Below are positions 34,056-43,021 of a stretch of DNA of 64,000 nucleotides, one piece after another. Source of the stretch: Faecalicatena faecalis (GTDB taxonomy: Bacteria; Bacillota; Clostridia; Lachnospirales; Lachnospiraceae); the NCBI RefSeq assembly GCF_012524165.2, contig NZ_JABACJ020000001.1, forward strand, positions 124,001 through 188,000, in the 5' to 3' direction. Numbering within the stretch: position 1 is the first letter of the stretch; each line of letters begins with the position of its first letter. The translations under genes were made by a program, and so were the position numbers. The notes under the pieces were generated by a model, which searched no databases, had not been told where the DNA came from, and was given only the letters and a program-made list of their open reading frames with translations.

Positions 34056-36170
34056 ATGAGCACTGAACTTGTTAATGTTGCGGATATTTTTGGAGAGAAC
34101 GTATTTAACGACACAGTCATGCAGGAACGTTTACCAAAAAAGATCTACAAGAACTTAAAGAAGACGATTGAGGAAGGAAAAGAACTGGATCTTGAAACAG
34201 CCGATGTCATTGCCCATGAGATGAAGGAATGGGCGATCGAGAAAGGAGCCACACATTACACGCACTGGTTCCAGCCTCTGACAGGTGTGACGGCAGAGAA
34301 GCATGACTCATTCATTTCAGCTCCACTCCCAAGCGGTAAAGTGCTGATGAGTTTTTCCGGTAAGGAATTGATCAAAGGGGAGCCGGATGCATCTTCATTC
34401 CCGTCCGGCGGACTTCGCGCTACATTCGAGGCAAGGGGATATACAGCATGGGATTGTACTTCACCTGCATTTGTAAGGAAGGATGCAGCAGGGGCCACAC
34501 TTTGTATCCCAACGGCATTCTGCTCTTATAAAGGAGAGGCACTGGATCAGAAGACTCCGCTTCTGCGTTCCATGGAGGCTGTAGGAGCACAGTCACTTCG
34601 GCTCCTTCGTTTATTTGGCAATACAACATCGAAAAAGGTGACTCCATCCGTAGGGCCAGAGCAGGAATACTTCCTGGTGGATGCGGAGAAGTTCAAGCAG
34701 AGAAAAGATCTGATCTATACAGGACGTACTTTATTTGGTGCGATGCCTCCGAAGGGGCAGGAATTAGATGATCACTATTTTGGAACGATCCGTCAGAGAA
34801 TCGCGGCTTTTATGAAGGATGTCAATGAAGAGCTGTGGAAAGTCGGTGTGTCCTCCAAAACACAGCACAATGAGGTGGCTCCAGCACAGCATGAGCTTGC
34901 GCCGATTTATGCAGAGGCGAATATTGCAGTTGATCATAACCATCTGGTGATGCAGACCTTGAAAAGGGTTGCCAGCCAGCACGGTATGAAGTGTCTGCTC
35001 CATGAAAAGCCGTTTGCAGGGGTGAATGGTTCAGGTAAGCACAATAACTGGTCCTTGACGACAGATGATGGAATCAATATGTTGGAGCCAGGCAAGACTC
35101 CTCACGAAAATACACAATTCCTTCTGGTATTGACCTGTATCTTAAAGGCTGTTAATAGACATGCGGACCTGCTGCGTGAATCTGCTGCAGATCCGGGGAA
35201 TGACCACCGCTTAGGGGCAAATGAGGCTCCTCCGGCCATTATTTCCGTATTCCTCGGTGAACAGCTTGAGGACGTGCTGGAACAGTTAATCAGCACTGGT
35301 GAAGCGACACACAGCCTGAAAGGCGGAAAATTGGAGACAGGCGTTAAGACGCTGCCTGACCTGGCTAAGGACGCGACAGATAGGAACAGGACGTCACCAT
35401 TTGCGTTTACAGGCAACAAATTCGAGTTCCGTATGGTCGGCTCCCGCGACTCTGTTGCAGCTCCAAATGTGGTGATTAATACGATTGTAGCAGAAGCTTT
35501 TGCAGAGGCTTGTGGAGTGCTGGAAAAAGCAGATGACTTTGATATGGCAGTTCATGATCTGATCAAGGAATATGCGATTGAGAATCAGAAGATCGTATTT
35601 AATGGGGACGGATACTCAGAAGCCTGGGTAGAAGAGGCGAAGAGAAGAGGTCTTCCGAATATCACATCCATGGTAGAGGCGATACCGGCCATGACAACGG
35701 ATAAGGCGGTAGAACTTTTCGAGAAGTTCAATGTCTTTACAAAGGCTGAGCTGGAATCCCGTGCTGAGATTCAGTATGAATCCTATGCGAAAGCAATCAA
35801 TATCGAGGCGCGTACCATGATTGATATGGCAAGCAAGCAGATTATTCCGGCAATCATGCGTTACACCAAGACACTTGCAGATACAGTGATTTCTGTCAGA
35901 GAGGCAGGAGCAGATACAACGGTACAGTCCGAACTGCTGACAGAGGTATCGAATCTTCTGGTAGAGACGAAGAATGCACTGAATGTATTGATCCAGGTGA
36001 CAGATACGGCGGCGGAGAAGGAAGAAGGAGAGGTTCAGGCAAACTATTACCACTCCGATGTCGTTCCTGCGATGGACAATCTGCGTGCTCCGGTGGATCA
36101 ACTTGAGATGATCGTGGATAAGGATGTATGGCCGATGCCGTCCTATGGTGATTTGATTTTTGAAGTATAG
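34056..36170 (+). CDS. glnN: Glutamine synthetase type III
   Basis: A 704-residue GSIII, the long form common in Bacteroides, cyanobacteria and many Clostridia, which makes glutamine from glutamate, ammonia and ATP. Diagnostic sequence includes [19 protein letters not shown] near residue 115, [11 protein letters not shown] (about 202), the [13 protein letters not shown] catalytic stretch (about 278), [15 protein letters not shown] (about 325) and [16 protein letters not shown]. Start ATG 34056 follows GGAAGGAAGG; an in-frame ATG at 34032 lacks a site. Single gene. The leader hairpin suggests nitrogen-linked attenuation, which is inference. Confidence 0.95.
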   Translation: MSTELVNVADIFGENVFNDTVMQERLPKKIYKNLKKTIEEGKELDLETADVIAHEMKEWAIEKGATHYTHWFQPLTGVTAEKHDSFISAPLPSGKVLMSFSGKELIKGEPDASSFPSGGLRATFEARGYTAWDCTSPAFVRKDAAGATLCIPTAFCSYKGEALDQKTPLLRSMEAVGAQSLRLLRLFGNTTSKKVTPSVGPEQEYFLVDAEKFKQRKDLIYTGRTLFGAMPPKGQELDDHYFGTIRQRIAAFMKDVNEELWKVGVSSKTQHNEVAPAQHELAPIYAEANIAVDHNHLVMQTLKRVASQHGMKCLLHEKPFAGVNGSGKHNNWSLTTDDGINMLEPGKTPHENTQFLLVLTCILKAVNRHADLLRESAADPGNDHRLGANEAPPAIISVFLGEQLEDVLEQLISTGEATHSLKGGKLETGVKTLPDLAKDATDRNRTSPFAFTGNKFEFRMVGSRDSVAAPNVVINTIVAEAFAEACGVLEKADDFDMAVHDLIKEYAIENQKIVFNGDGYSEAWVEEAKRRGLPNITSMVEAIPAMTTDKAVELFEKFNVFTKAELESRAEIQYESYAKAINIEARTMIDMASKQIIPAIMRYTKTLADTVISVREAGADTTVQSELLTEVSNLLVETKNALNVLIQVTDTAAEKEEGEVQANYYHSDVVPAMDNLRAPVDQLEMIVDKDVWPMPSYGDLIFEV

Positions 36171-36182
36171 AAGTTTAGATAG

Positions 36183-36218
36183 AAAAAGCCTCCTGATGGC
36201 AGTCAGGGGGCTTTTTCT
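36183..36218. terminator. Convergent terminator between glnN and hydrolase 1
   Basis: AAAAAGCCTCCTGA and TCAGGGGGCTTTTT arms around a six-base loop, with A- and T-runs on both sides, fitting converging genes. Confidence 0.9.
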
Positions 36219-36249
36219 TTTGAAAGAAGGAATTATATAAGGTAAGAGA

Positions 36250-38094
36250 TTAATGGGTGTTTCCTTTTCCACTTCCGCCTATTACGATATCATCATCACA
36301 GATTGGCTGTAACCATAATTCTGGTGGTGTCGTAGGAATATAAGGCATAAGAATATAGGAAGGATGATCCTTATCTCTATAAATCTTGTAGTTGATTGTC
36401 TTAACGCTCGGAATAGGTCCAAGGTGGTCCATCTTAGCCTGCCAAGCTCCGCTCTGTGGCTCGAAGTTATCCATAGCCTTGATCTCAAGCTCAATAGCAG
36501 TGCCAGGTGCGAATACCATACCGATCGGGTTGATCTCGATCACGTATTCTTTGATCTCTCCCGGAACAACAGGTACTTTCTTTGTATAATCATGTACCGG
36601 ACGTCCGATCTGGCTCTTCTCTTCATCCAGTGGATAGCATGCCTTTAAGGATCCTGAACGGGAAACAGGCATTCTTGTTCCGCCGGCTGTGATCTGCCAT
36701 ACTTTTGTGATGAAGTTTGCATTATCACTGTCGATAGAAGCCCACAGATGCAGCTCGATCGGTCCTGTGAACTCTGTAGGACGGCTAAAGCGGTCTGTGC
36801 GGTAAGTAAGCTTCTCTACCTCTGTTGTGATGAACGGAGGACGGTGTGTGAAGCTGTCCGGTGCAAGGTTGCCTTCTACGACAGGCTCCCAGCGCAGGTT
36901 GCCGAATGTATGCAGATATAACTTCTTCCAGTGTGTTCTTTCCAATGGATACTCATATTCATAACGATAGCCAGCGCCCAGAATGTTCATCTTCATTGGT
37001 GGCTCGTCAACGATACCTGTATCAACGCCCTTCATCCAGTAATCATACCAGCGGAGCATCTCTTCATTCATGAAACGGTATGGAAGTTCCATTCCGTTGT
37101 AGCCTTCCATAACGCCGCAGCGTTTGTAAACGTTCAGTTCCTTAGAATTCATGGCATTGAATACAGGAGCTGACCAGCGTCCCTGTGGAGCCCAGCCGCA
37201 CTTGAAGTATACAGGCACTTTAATCTTGTCGTATTTGTACTTCATTGAACGCGGACGCCAGAAATCATCCTCTTGTGGATGAAGCAGGTAGTCCAGATAG
37301 AAGGTGTGGTACTTCGGCGGCCATACGTTGAACATCTTGTTGAAGTAAGTGTTCATTCCGATATCCGGGTCTTTCTGTACCTCTTCGATCAGGTCTTTCA
37401 TCTCTTCCTCAGACATCATCTTACTCGTCCAGGTGGTCGGGTTATTAGCCGGACAGAGTTCCCAGTACATGTTCATATATGTATCTGCAACACCACCGTA
37501 ATATCCATGCTGATAATAGTCATCTGTATAACTTAAAGGCATGATACATACAAGGTGAGGCGGCTGAAGTGCTGCAACAAGTGACTGGATGATTCCGAAA
37601 TAAGAATATCCGAGTAAAGCAACTTTTTCTGTACTCCACTGGCAGTCTGTTCCTGCCCACTCTACATAATCATATACGTCTTCCTGCTCCTGTGGATTGT
37701 AAACACCGAGGTATTCACCTTCACTTCTTCCGATTCCACGTCCGTCAGGAATGATAAATGTATAACCTCTCTCTACGAAGAAATCGATGTCACCAGCTTC
37801 AAGGCTGTGGTCGAAATAGTTAGATGCTCCTGGAAGTGCTCCATGACGCATTCTCTGCATTTTCTTTCCGTAAGCGGAATAAGCGATGAGAGAAGGAGCT
37901 GACTCTAATTCTGCTGGATGGTAAACATCAACATAAGTTTTTGTGCCGTCTCTTAAAATAACTTCTACGTCTTCTTCAAGTTTAACAGTGTAAATCGGTT
38001 TAGAGAGTTTGTCGAGGTTCTTTGTATATCGTCTGTCCCAATAAACCGGTACCTTCTCTAAACCTGTTACTTCGCAAAATTCTTCTTGGTTCAT
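36250..38094 (-). CDS. CocE/NonD-type serine hydrolase (S15-like), paralog 1
   Basis: A 614-residue alpha/beta hydrolase of the X-Pro dipeptidyl-peptidase S15 / cocaine esterase family. The nucleophile elbow is LLGYSYFGI (Ser about 164). PDGRGIGRSEGEY (about 116-128) is the oxyanion-side signature. The C-terminal jelly-roll domain (from about 410) has ITTEVEKLTYRTDRF and GPIELHLWASIDSDNANFIT. There is no signal peptide, so it is intracellular. It is plainly a paralog of the protein at 41023-42843 (shared SYFG, DDYYQHGYYGG and ISxEWELCP-like stretches). A Crp/Fnr-type site precedes it. Substrates in the family are amino-acid or peptide esters and amides; the real one is unknown. Confidence 0.87.
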   Translation of the reverse strand: MNQEEFCEVTGLEKVPVYWDRRYTKNLDKLSKPIYTVKLEEDVEVILRDGTKTYVDVYHPAELESAPSLIAYSAYGKKMQRMRHGALPGASNYFDHSLEAGDIDFFVERGYTFIIPDGRGIGRSEGEYLGVYNPQEQEDVYDYVEWAGTDCQWSTEKVALLGYSYFGIIQSLVAALQPPHLVCIMPLSYTDDYYQHGYYGGVADTYMNMYWELCPANNPTTWTSKMMSEEEMKDLIEEVQKDPDIGMNTYFNKMFNVWPPKYHTFYLDYLLHPQEDDFWRPRSMKYKYDKIKVPVYFKCGWAPQGRWSAPVFNAMNSKELNVYKRCGVMEGYNGMELPYRFMNEEMLRWYDYWMKGVDTGIVDEPPMKMNILGAGYRYEYEYPLERTHWKKLYLHTFGNLRWEPVVEGNLAPDSFTHRPPFITTEVEKLTYRTDRFSRPTEFTGPIELHLWASIDSDNANFITKVWQITAGGTRMPVSRSGSLKACYPLDEEKSQIGRPVHDYTKKVPVVPGEIKEYVIEINPIGMVFAPGTAIELEIKAMDNFEPQSGAWQAKMDHLGPIPSVKTINYKIYRDKDHPSYILMPYIPTTPPELWLQPICDDDIVIGGSGKGNTH

Positions 38095-38125
38095 AAATCG
38101 TACCTCCTACGTTTTTGATAGGCTA

Positions 38126-38131
38126 AGTATA
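38126..38131 (-). promoter_or_regulatory. -10 box of hydrolase 1 (minus strand)
   Basis: TATACT on the minus strand. There is no -35 box, but the TGTC-N8-GACA palindrome sits where a class II activator would replace it (centre about 41.5 bp upstream of the predicted start near 38119). Confidence 0.6.
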
Positions 38132-38152
38132 ATCAAAAAAAATAGTTCTGTC

Positions 38153-38168
38153 TGTCTATAAAGTGACA
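38153..38168. promoter_or_regulatory. Candidate Crp/Fnr operator upstream of hydrolase 1
   Basis: TGTCTATAAAGTGACA, an inverted repeat of the form TGTC-N8-GACA. The same form is found at 39411-39426 before the permease. Confidence 0.6.
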
Positions 38169-38198
38169 CAAGAAGAAAATTCTGACAAATACAAATTT

Positions 38199-38376
38199 GA
38201 AGGGGGGGCGCCCGCGAGAATCCGCTCATGTACTGCTTTTGGGGGCGGGCGGAGGGTGGGTAAGCGGCTAAATAAAATTGGGGAGTAAATGGCAGGGAGG
38301 AAAGAGGGGAGAGAAAAGAAATTAGGGAGAAAGAGAGGAGAAATAGGAGAGAAAGGGAATTCTAGGAAAAGAGATA
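38199..38376 (+). other. G-rich and polypurine spacer with a G-quadruplex motif
   Basis: The 499-bp spacer between hydrolase 1 and crp has unusual composition. At 38241-38260 four G-runs (5, 3, 3 and 3 G) with loops of 1, 4 and 1 bases form a canonical G-quadruplex motif on the plus strand. Just before it is a GGGCGCCC palindrome (near 38204-38215). From about 38277 to 38376 the plus strand is almost only A and G. The remainder up to 38593 holds no supported gene. Confidence 0.7.
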
Positions 38377-38548
38377 CTTTTTAGAGCTGGGGATGCATAT
38401 CTTTAGATAGGCTTATTGGAGTGTTGAGCAGATATTGAGTAAATGATTGATAAGATAACTAGGAAGGAGGATGGAGTAAAAGAAGTGGATAGGATAGATT
38501 GGAGAATTTGAGTGAATAGGAACAAAAAGGGAGAAGACACAAGATGAG

Positions 38549-38572
38549 GGAGCGGGAGAATCCCGGCTCCCT
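38549..38572 (-). terminator. Possible terminator of the crp gene (minus strand)
   Basis: A GC-rich stem of GGGAGC-GGGA and TCCC-GCTCCC arms about 22 bp after the crp stop. The T-run is weak and pyrimidine-rich, so confidence is limited. Confidence 0.4.
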
Positions 38573-38593
38573 TGAATCTGGCCTCCCTCTCTC

Positions 38594-39319
38594 TTAATCT
38601 CCAATCTCGCTGTTGAGGATAATGTCCAGGAGTTTGTTGAAGTCGAGGACAGACAGTTTGCCGCGTTCGGTTGAGATAATGCCTTCTTTTCGCCAGTCGC
38701 TTAAGATCTTAGCGGCGGTCTGACGGGCCATGCCGGAGGAGAAGGCAAGGGCGCTCTGGGTGATGCGGATATTCATACTTTTCTGCTTACTGTTGGTCGT
38801 CAGGTTGACAATCGTGGATGCCAGGCGGCCTGGAGCGTCTAAGTACATAGCGTTCACCATATGCTGTGCGGAGTTCAGCAGACGGTCGATCAGCTCCTGG
38901 ATGATGACCTTGCAGACACAGGTATTGCCCCAGACTGTCTCAAGGAAATAATTCTTTGGAATAGAGATGAGCTGACAGTCCTCCAACGTCAAGGCTGTGT
39001 TCGGGTATGGTTCGTTGGTGAGCATGCCCATCTCACCAAAGTATTCCCCGTCACTTCTGACCTTGACTATGATATCGGCGCTGGTACCGTAAAATACGGA
39101 TTCCATGATATAGCCGGATTTGATAATATATAAGTGATTGGACGACTCGTCTTTTCTGTATATGGTTGCACCTTTTTTCTTATGGACGATCCGACAGTGA
39201 GTTGAAAGTTCGATAAGTTGCTTTACTGGGAGGTTTTCAAATAGCGCGGTAGCTTTTAAGCCCTGGAAAATCATCTGTTCCTCCTTGCTTAGGTCTTGGA
39301 GTCTGGTAGTTTTGTCCAT
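38594..39319 (-). CDS. Crp/Fnr-family transcription regulator
   Basis: A 241-residue regulator. The N-terminal cyclic-nucleotide-binding fold (about 25-140) has GATIYRKDESSNHLYIIKSG and GEYFGEMGML, but not the full Arg-Ser pair that contacts cAMP, so the effector is probably another small molecule or none. The C-terminal winged helix (about 165-235) carries SSGMARQTAAKILSDWRKEG as recognition helix region. It lies between the two hydrolase genes and is divergent from the APC permease. Matching palindromes before hydrolase 1 and the permease make it their likely activator. Confidence 0.88.
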   Translation of the reverse strand: MDKTTRLQDLSKEEQMIFQGLKATALFENLPVKQLIELSTHCRIVHKKKGATIYRKDESSNHLYIIKSGYIMESVFYGTSADIIVKVRSDGEYFGEMGMLTNEPYPNTALTLEDCQLISIPKNYFLETVWGNTCVCKVIIQELIDRLLNSAQHMVNAMYLDAPGRLASTIVNLTTNSKQKSMNIRITQSALAFSSGMARQTAAKILSDWRKEGIISTERGKLSVLDFNKLLDIILNSEIGD

Positions 39320-39410
39320 ATTGGCAGCATTCCTTTCTTAAATTTATGTACTAAAGAGATTTTAACATATTGCACAAAAAAAGAAAAGAAAGAACTCAAA
39401 ATCAGTTAAA

Positions 39411-39426
39411 TGTCACATACATGACA
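39411..39426. promoter_or_regulatory. Candidate Crp/Fnr operator upstream of the APC permease
   Basis: TGTCACATACATGACA, TGTC-N8-GACA form (five-base arms TGTCA/TGACA). The centre is 41.5 bp upstream of the start site predicted from the -10 box at 39448-39453. It is in the divergent crp/permease spacer and may also control crp itself. Confidence 0.65.
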
Positions 39427-39447
39427 CTCCAAGCGTCAGAAATTGAG

Positions 39448-39453
39448 TATAGT
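39448..39453 (+). promoter_or_regulatory. -10 box of the APC permease
   Basis: TATAGT with the Crp/Fnr-type palindrome in place of a -35 box. The predicted start is near 39460. Confidence 0.6.
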
Positions 39454-39488
39454 TAACTAAAAATAACAGAAAGAAAAGAGGTAAGTAG

Positions 39489-40877
39489 ATGAAAAAACAG
39501 AAAATGAATTTGTTGTCCTGTATCTTAATGGGAATCGGAAGTATTATAGGTGCCAGTGTATTTGCCACAACACCTATTGCCATTAAGATAATCGGGGGTA
39601 ATGGGATTGTTATCGGTTTCATCTGTGCGGCGCTGTTCGTATTCCTGCGCAGTATCCCTGAGATGTTACTGGTATCAGCATTACCTGCCAACGGCGGTTC
39701 CTACATGTACCTGACGAGATTAGTTCATCCGATTATGGGAGCATGGGACGCATTCAATGAGTTGGTTGTAGGTGTTATGAAGATAGCGACCATGGCATTG
39801 ACGTTTTCTACATACTTTTGCATGTTAGTACCGGCATGTCCAGACAAAGTTGCAGCAGTTGTCTGCATCATTATCTTCACCATTATTTCCTGCTTTGGAA
39901 TCAAGCTTTCATCCACAGTACAGAACGTCTGTGTAGCAGTTCTTCTTGTTGCATTAGGTGTTTATATCTTCGGCGGATGGGGAGCAACAGTGGTTTCCTT
40001 CGGAGAAGTTATTTCTACGACATTCCAGCTCGGCGCACTCTGGGCTGCAATGGGAATCATGCATGGAAGTCTGATAGGTGCGAACGTACTGTACTATTCC
40101 GCAGAGGAAATCGAGAACCCTGGTAAGAACGTTCCAATCGCATACCTTGTCAGCACACTTGCAACAGCTATCATTTATGCAGCAGTTGCATATGTAACAG
40201 TAGGCGTTATGCCGAACTTTTACGAGATCGATAACCTGGCAACAGTAGCAGGCAAATTTATGGGACCTGCAATGCTGATGTTCTTCGTTGCAGGCGGAGC
40301 GCTGCTTGCAGTTGTAACAAGTATTAACTCAGCAATGATGATGTTCTCCAGAATCAACTTCGCAGCAGCCAGAGACGGACTGTTCCCGAGCAAGATCTGT
40401 GAGTCCAACAAACACGGTGCACCGGCAGTTTCTCTTTGGGTGAACTCTATCATCGCTATCGTAGCTATCGTTGCAGGATTCAATCTAGATGATGTTGTAA
40501 AGATCACAACAATTCCTGGATTGTTATTACTTCCGATTACATTTTTCAGTATCTTTATGCTGCCGAGAAAATTCCCGAACGCATATAAGAATGCATATAT
40601 TAAGACACCTCATATTCTGAATTGTATTCTGACGATTGCAGCCGGAGTGATGTGTGTGCTGCTTGGTAGTTATGTATTGTTCCAGATGTCTCCGAAGAAC
40701 TGGATCACAATGGTTATATTCTATGTTTGTGCGATCATCTATACCTTGATTCGTCGTAAGTACGTGATGGATAAGAAGGGATTCGACATCTTCAAGAAGA
40801 TGAAAGAGCCTTATGAGCCATGGTATGAGATGGAGAAGAATGCAAAGGCTGAAATCGACGGTGCAGCAGCGAAATAA
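39489..40877 (+). CDS. APC-superfamily amino acid permease
   Basis: A 462-residue membrane protein with about twelve helices. The first helix shows the APC signature GIGSIIGASVFA (residues about 16-27), where the backbone contacts the amino-acid carboxylate; later ANGGSYMYLTRL and YYSAEEIENPGKNVPIA are typical. It imports or exchanges amino acids or amino-acid derivatives. It is followed by hydrolase 2 and preceded by the Crp/Fnr gene, so it probably brings in the substrate, or exports the product, of the hydrolases. Start ATG 39489 follows AGAGGTAA. Ends before a strong hairpin. Confidence 0.88.
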   Translation: MKKQKMNLLSCILMGIGSIIGASVFATTPIAIKIIGGNGIVIGFICAALFVFLRSIPEMLLVSALPANGGSYMYLTRLVHPIMGAWDAFNELVVGVMKIATMALTFSTYFCMLVPACPDKVAAVVCIIIFTIISCFGIKLSSTVQNVCVAVLLVALGVYIFGGWGATVVSFGEVISTTFQLGALWAAMGIMHGSLIGANVLYYSAEEIENPGKNVPIAYLVSTLATAIIYAAVAYVTVGVMPNFYEIDNLATVAGKFMGPAMLMFFVAGGALLAVVTSINSAMMMFSRINFAAARDGLFPSKICESNKHGAPAVSLWVNSIIAIVAIVAGFNLDDVVKITTIPGLLLLPITFFSIFMLPRKFPNAYKNAYIKTPHILNCILTIAAGVMCVLLGSYVLFQMSPKNWITMVIFYVCAIIYTLIRRKYVMDKKGFDIFKKMKEPYEPWYEMEKNAKAEIDGAAAK

Positions 40878-40896
40878 CAGCCTTTAAAGAGCGAAT

Positions 40897-40936
40897 TGTC
40901 TTCCAGGATGACATAAAATTGTCTCCTCAGGTGACA
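40897..40936. promoter_or_regulatory. Pair of 17-bp palindromes upstream of hydrolase 2
   Basis: TGTC-N9-GACA occurs twice, at 40897-40913 and 40920-40936, start to start 23 bp (about two helix turns). Both are near-perfect over 8-base half-sites, with inner bases TCCAGGA and CCTCAGG. The outer bases equal those of the N8 sites at 38153 and 39411, but the spacing is one base longer. Confidence 0.55.
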
Positions 40937-40951
40937 TAGAAAAGTTTAAAA

Positions 40952-40989
40952 ATGGTGTGTACATGACAACGGTACACACCATTTTTTGT
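40952..40989 (+). terminator. Hairpin between the permease and hydrolase 2
   Basis: AATGGTGTGTAC and GTACACACCATT arms, 12 bp perfect, with a nine-base loop and TTTT tail. It can end permease transcripts; hydrolase 2 would then need the sites at 40897-40936 for its own expression, or read-through. Confidence 0.85.
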
Positions 40990-41022
40990 TATGATATTTA
41001 CATGAAAAGGAGGTACGAAACT

Positions 41023-42843
41023 ATGAAAAGAAGAATTACAGAAGTTCTTGGGATTGATAACCTGCCAAATTATTGGGACAAACGATATGTGAAGAATTTG
41101 GATAAATTATCAAGACCTAAGTATGAAGTAGAACTGCATGAGGATGTATGGATGACCTTGAGGGATGGAGTACGCCTCTGTGTAGATGTATATCTCCCGA
41201 AGGGAGCTGGTCCGGTTCCGGCACTTGTAAGCTGGTCTGCTTATAGTAAAGAGATGCAGGGAATCAAGAGAGGTGCGATTCCGCCAGAGTCTCTCTTATT
41301 TGACCACAGCTTGGAAGCAGGAGATATTGAATACTTTGTAAAGAGAGGATATGCATATATTATTCCAGATCCAAGAGGAATTGGTAAGAGTGAAGGAACT
41401 TTCTACGGCGTATATAATCCTCAGGAGCATGAGGATATCTATGATATGATCGAATGGGCAGCAGGAGAAGAGTGGTGTGACAGCAATGTAGGTATGATCG
41501 GATATTCCTATTTTGGAATCTGCCAGATTCTTGCAGCAGCTCAGCAGCCGCCGCATTTGAAATGTATTATGCCTTGCTCATTCGTTGATGATTACTATCA
41601 GCATGGATATTATGGCGGTGTTCCGTCTACATACATGAGCATTTACTGGGAGCTTTGCCCATCTAATCAGCCAATGCCTTGGTCTGTAAAGATGTATGGG
41701 GAAGAGAAAGTAAAAGAGATGATGAAAGAGCGTCTCCAGGACCCGGATATCGCAGTGAATTCCTATTTCACCAAGATCCTGACGACCTGGCCGCCAACAT
41801 ACCACACCTTCTATCTGGATTACCTGCTTCATCCATTGGATGATGAATACTGGAAACAGCGCAGTGCGAACCAGATGTATGATAAAGTAAAAGTTCCTGT
41901 ATACCTGCACTGTGCATGGTCACCGCTCGGAAGATGGAGCGCTCCGATTTTCTCTGCTATGAACGATGATCGTCTTCAGGCTCCAAAGCGTCTTGGCGTT
42001 CTGGAAGGTTACGACGGACTGGAACTTCCATACCGCGCACTGAACGAAGAATGCTTAAGATGGTATGATCACTGGCTCAAAGGCGTGGATACAGGTATTA
42101 TGGATGAGCCTCCATATAAGTTCTGTGTTATTAACTCAGGAACCCGTTATGAGAACGAGTGGCCGCTGGCAAGAACAGAGTGGCAGAAGATGTACTTACG
42201 TTCCTTCAACCGTCTGCGTTGGGACAGAGAGCCGGATAAGGATCTGCCGCCGGATGGATTTACTCACCTGCCGCCGTCAGTTTCTACAGAAGTCAACAAG
42301 CTTGTATACAAGTCCTCCAGATTCCCACAGGCTAAGGAAATCACAGGACCGATCGAGTTACATCTCTGGGCTTCTATTGATGCTGAGGATGCGAACTTTG
42401 TATGCAGTCTGTTCGACGTGCTTCCAGATGGAACAAGAATGCCGCTTTTACGTTATGGTGCATTAAGAGCTTCTCATCCATTGAATGAAGAAAAGTCGAC
42501 AATTGGTGCTCCAGTACATGACAACAGCGTATCTATCCCTGTAACACCAGGTGAGATTCGCGAGTATGTAATCGAGATGAACCCGACATCCATGATTATT
42601 CCGCCAGGACATTGGATTGAACTGGAAATCACGAGCCAGTGCCCGAATGCATGCCATACAGAGAGCTGGACAGGAAAAGTCGGTAATATGAATGTCATTC
42701 CGAGAAATACAACAACTTCATACAAGATTTACAGAGATAATAATCATCCTTCTTATCTGCTGCTTCCAATTATTCCGTATACTGATCCGGAACAGTGGGT
42801 ACAGCCTTTCGAGAATTGGGATGAGATCGAGGTAGAAGATTAG
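41023..42843 (+). CDS. CocE/NonD-type serine hydrolase (S15-like), paralog 2
   Basis: A 606-residue intracellular hydrolase of the same family as paralog 1. The nucleophile Ser is in MIGYSYFGICQ (about 160), with PDPRGIGKSEGTFYGVYNPQ before it and the jelly-roll C-terminal domain (SVSTEVNKLVYKSSRF, GPIELHLWASIDAEDANFVC). ATG 41023 follows AAGGAGGT at 41007-41014; an upstream in-frame ATG at 40957 lies in the terminator stem. The two paralogs share layout from end to end but differ around the substrate pocket. Having both under one regulator suggests two related substrates, or two steps on one. Confidence 0.88.
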   Translation: MKRRITEVLGIDNLPNYWDKRYVKNLDKLSRPKYEVELHEDVWMTLRDGVRLCVDVYLPKGAGPVPALVSWSAYSKEMQGIKRGAIPPESLLFDHSLEAGDIEYFVKRGYAYIIPDPRGIGKSEGTFYGVYNPQEHEDIYDMIEWAAGEEWCDSNVGMIGYSYFGICQILAAAQQPPHLKCIMPCSFVDDYYQHGYYGGVPSTYMSIYWELCPSNQPMPWSVKMYGEEKVKEMMKERLQDPDIAVNSYFTKILTTWPPTYHTFYLDYLLHPLDDEYWKQRSANQMYDKVKVPVYLHCAWSPLGRWSAPIFSAMNDDRLQAPKRLGVLEGYDGLELPYRALNEECLRWYDHWLKGVDTGIMDEPPYKFCVINSGTRYENEWPLARTEWQKMYLRSFNRLRWDREPDKDLPPDGFTHLPPSVSTEVNKLVYKSSRFPQAKEITGPIELHLWASIDAEDANFVCSLFDVLPDGTRMPLLRYGALRASHPLNEEKSTIGAPVHDNSVSIPVTPGEIREYVIEMNPTSMIIPPGHWIELEITSQCPNACHTESWTGKVGNMNVIPRNTTTSYKIYRDNNHPSYLLLPIIPYTDPEQWVQPFENWDEIEVED

Positions 42844-42956
42844 TCTTTACTTTATTCCACGGTTCTACTGTGGATCTGCCCGTAAGGGCATGTATTCGGA
42901 TATGTCCCATCGGATATATCTGATTGCAGAGGGGAAAACGATGTAAGATGTAAACA

Positions 42957-43021
42957 GACCCTGCGGTAGTGCAGATATGCCTTTTCAAGGACATGGAGCA
43001 CTGCCGCAGGGTTTCTTTTGT
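42957..43021 (+). terminator. Terminator after hydrolase 2
   Basis: Perfect 15-bp arms ACCCTGCGGTAGTGC and GCACTGCCGCAGGGT around a loop of about 25 bases, then TTCTTTTG. Confidence 0.85.

Noticed and set aside
36250..38094. True X-Pro dipeptidyl peptidase assignment
   Set aside because: Only the hydrolase core and jelly roll are seen; the specific N-terminal domain of PepX is absent.
38413..38604. 63-residue minus-strand frame in the purine-rich spacer
   Set aside because: Sequence is Ser/Pro/Ile-rich read-through of a biased spacer, overlaps the crp stop and lacks a ribosome site.
40957..41022. 22-residue upstream extension of hydrolase 2
   Set aside because: It starts in the terminator stem, has no ribosome site and is not matched by paralog 1.
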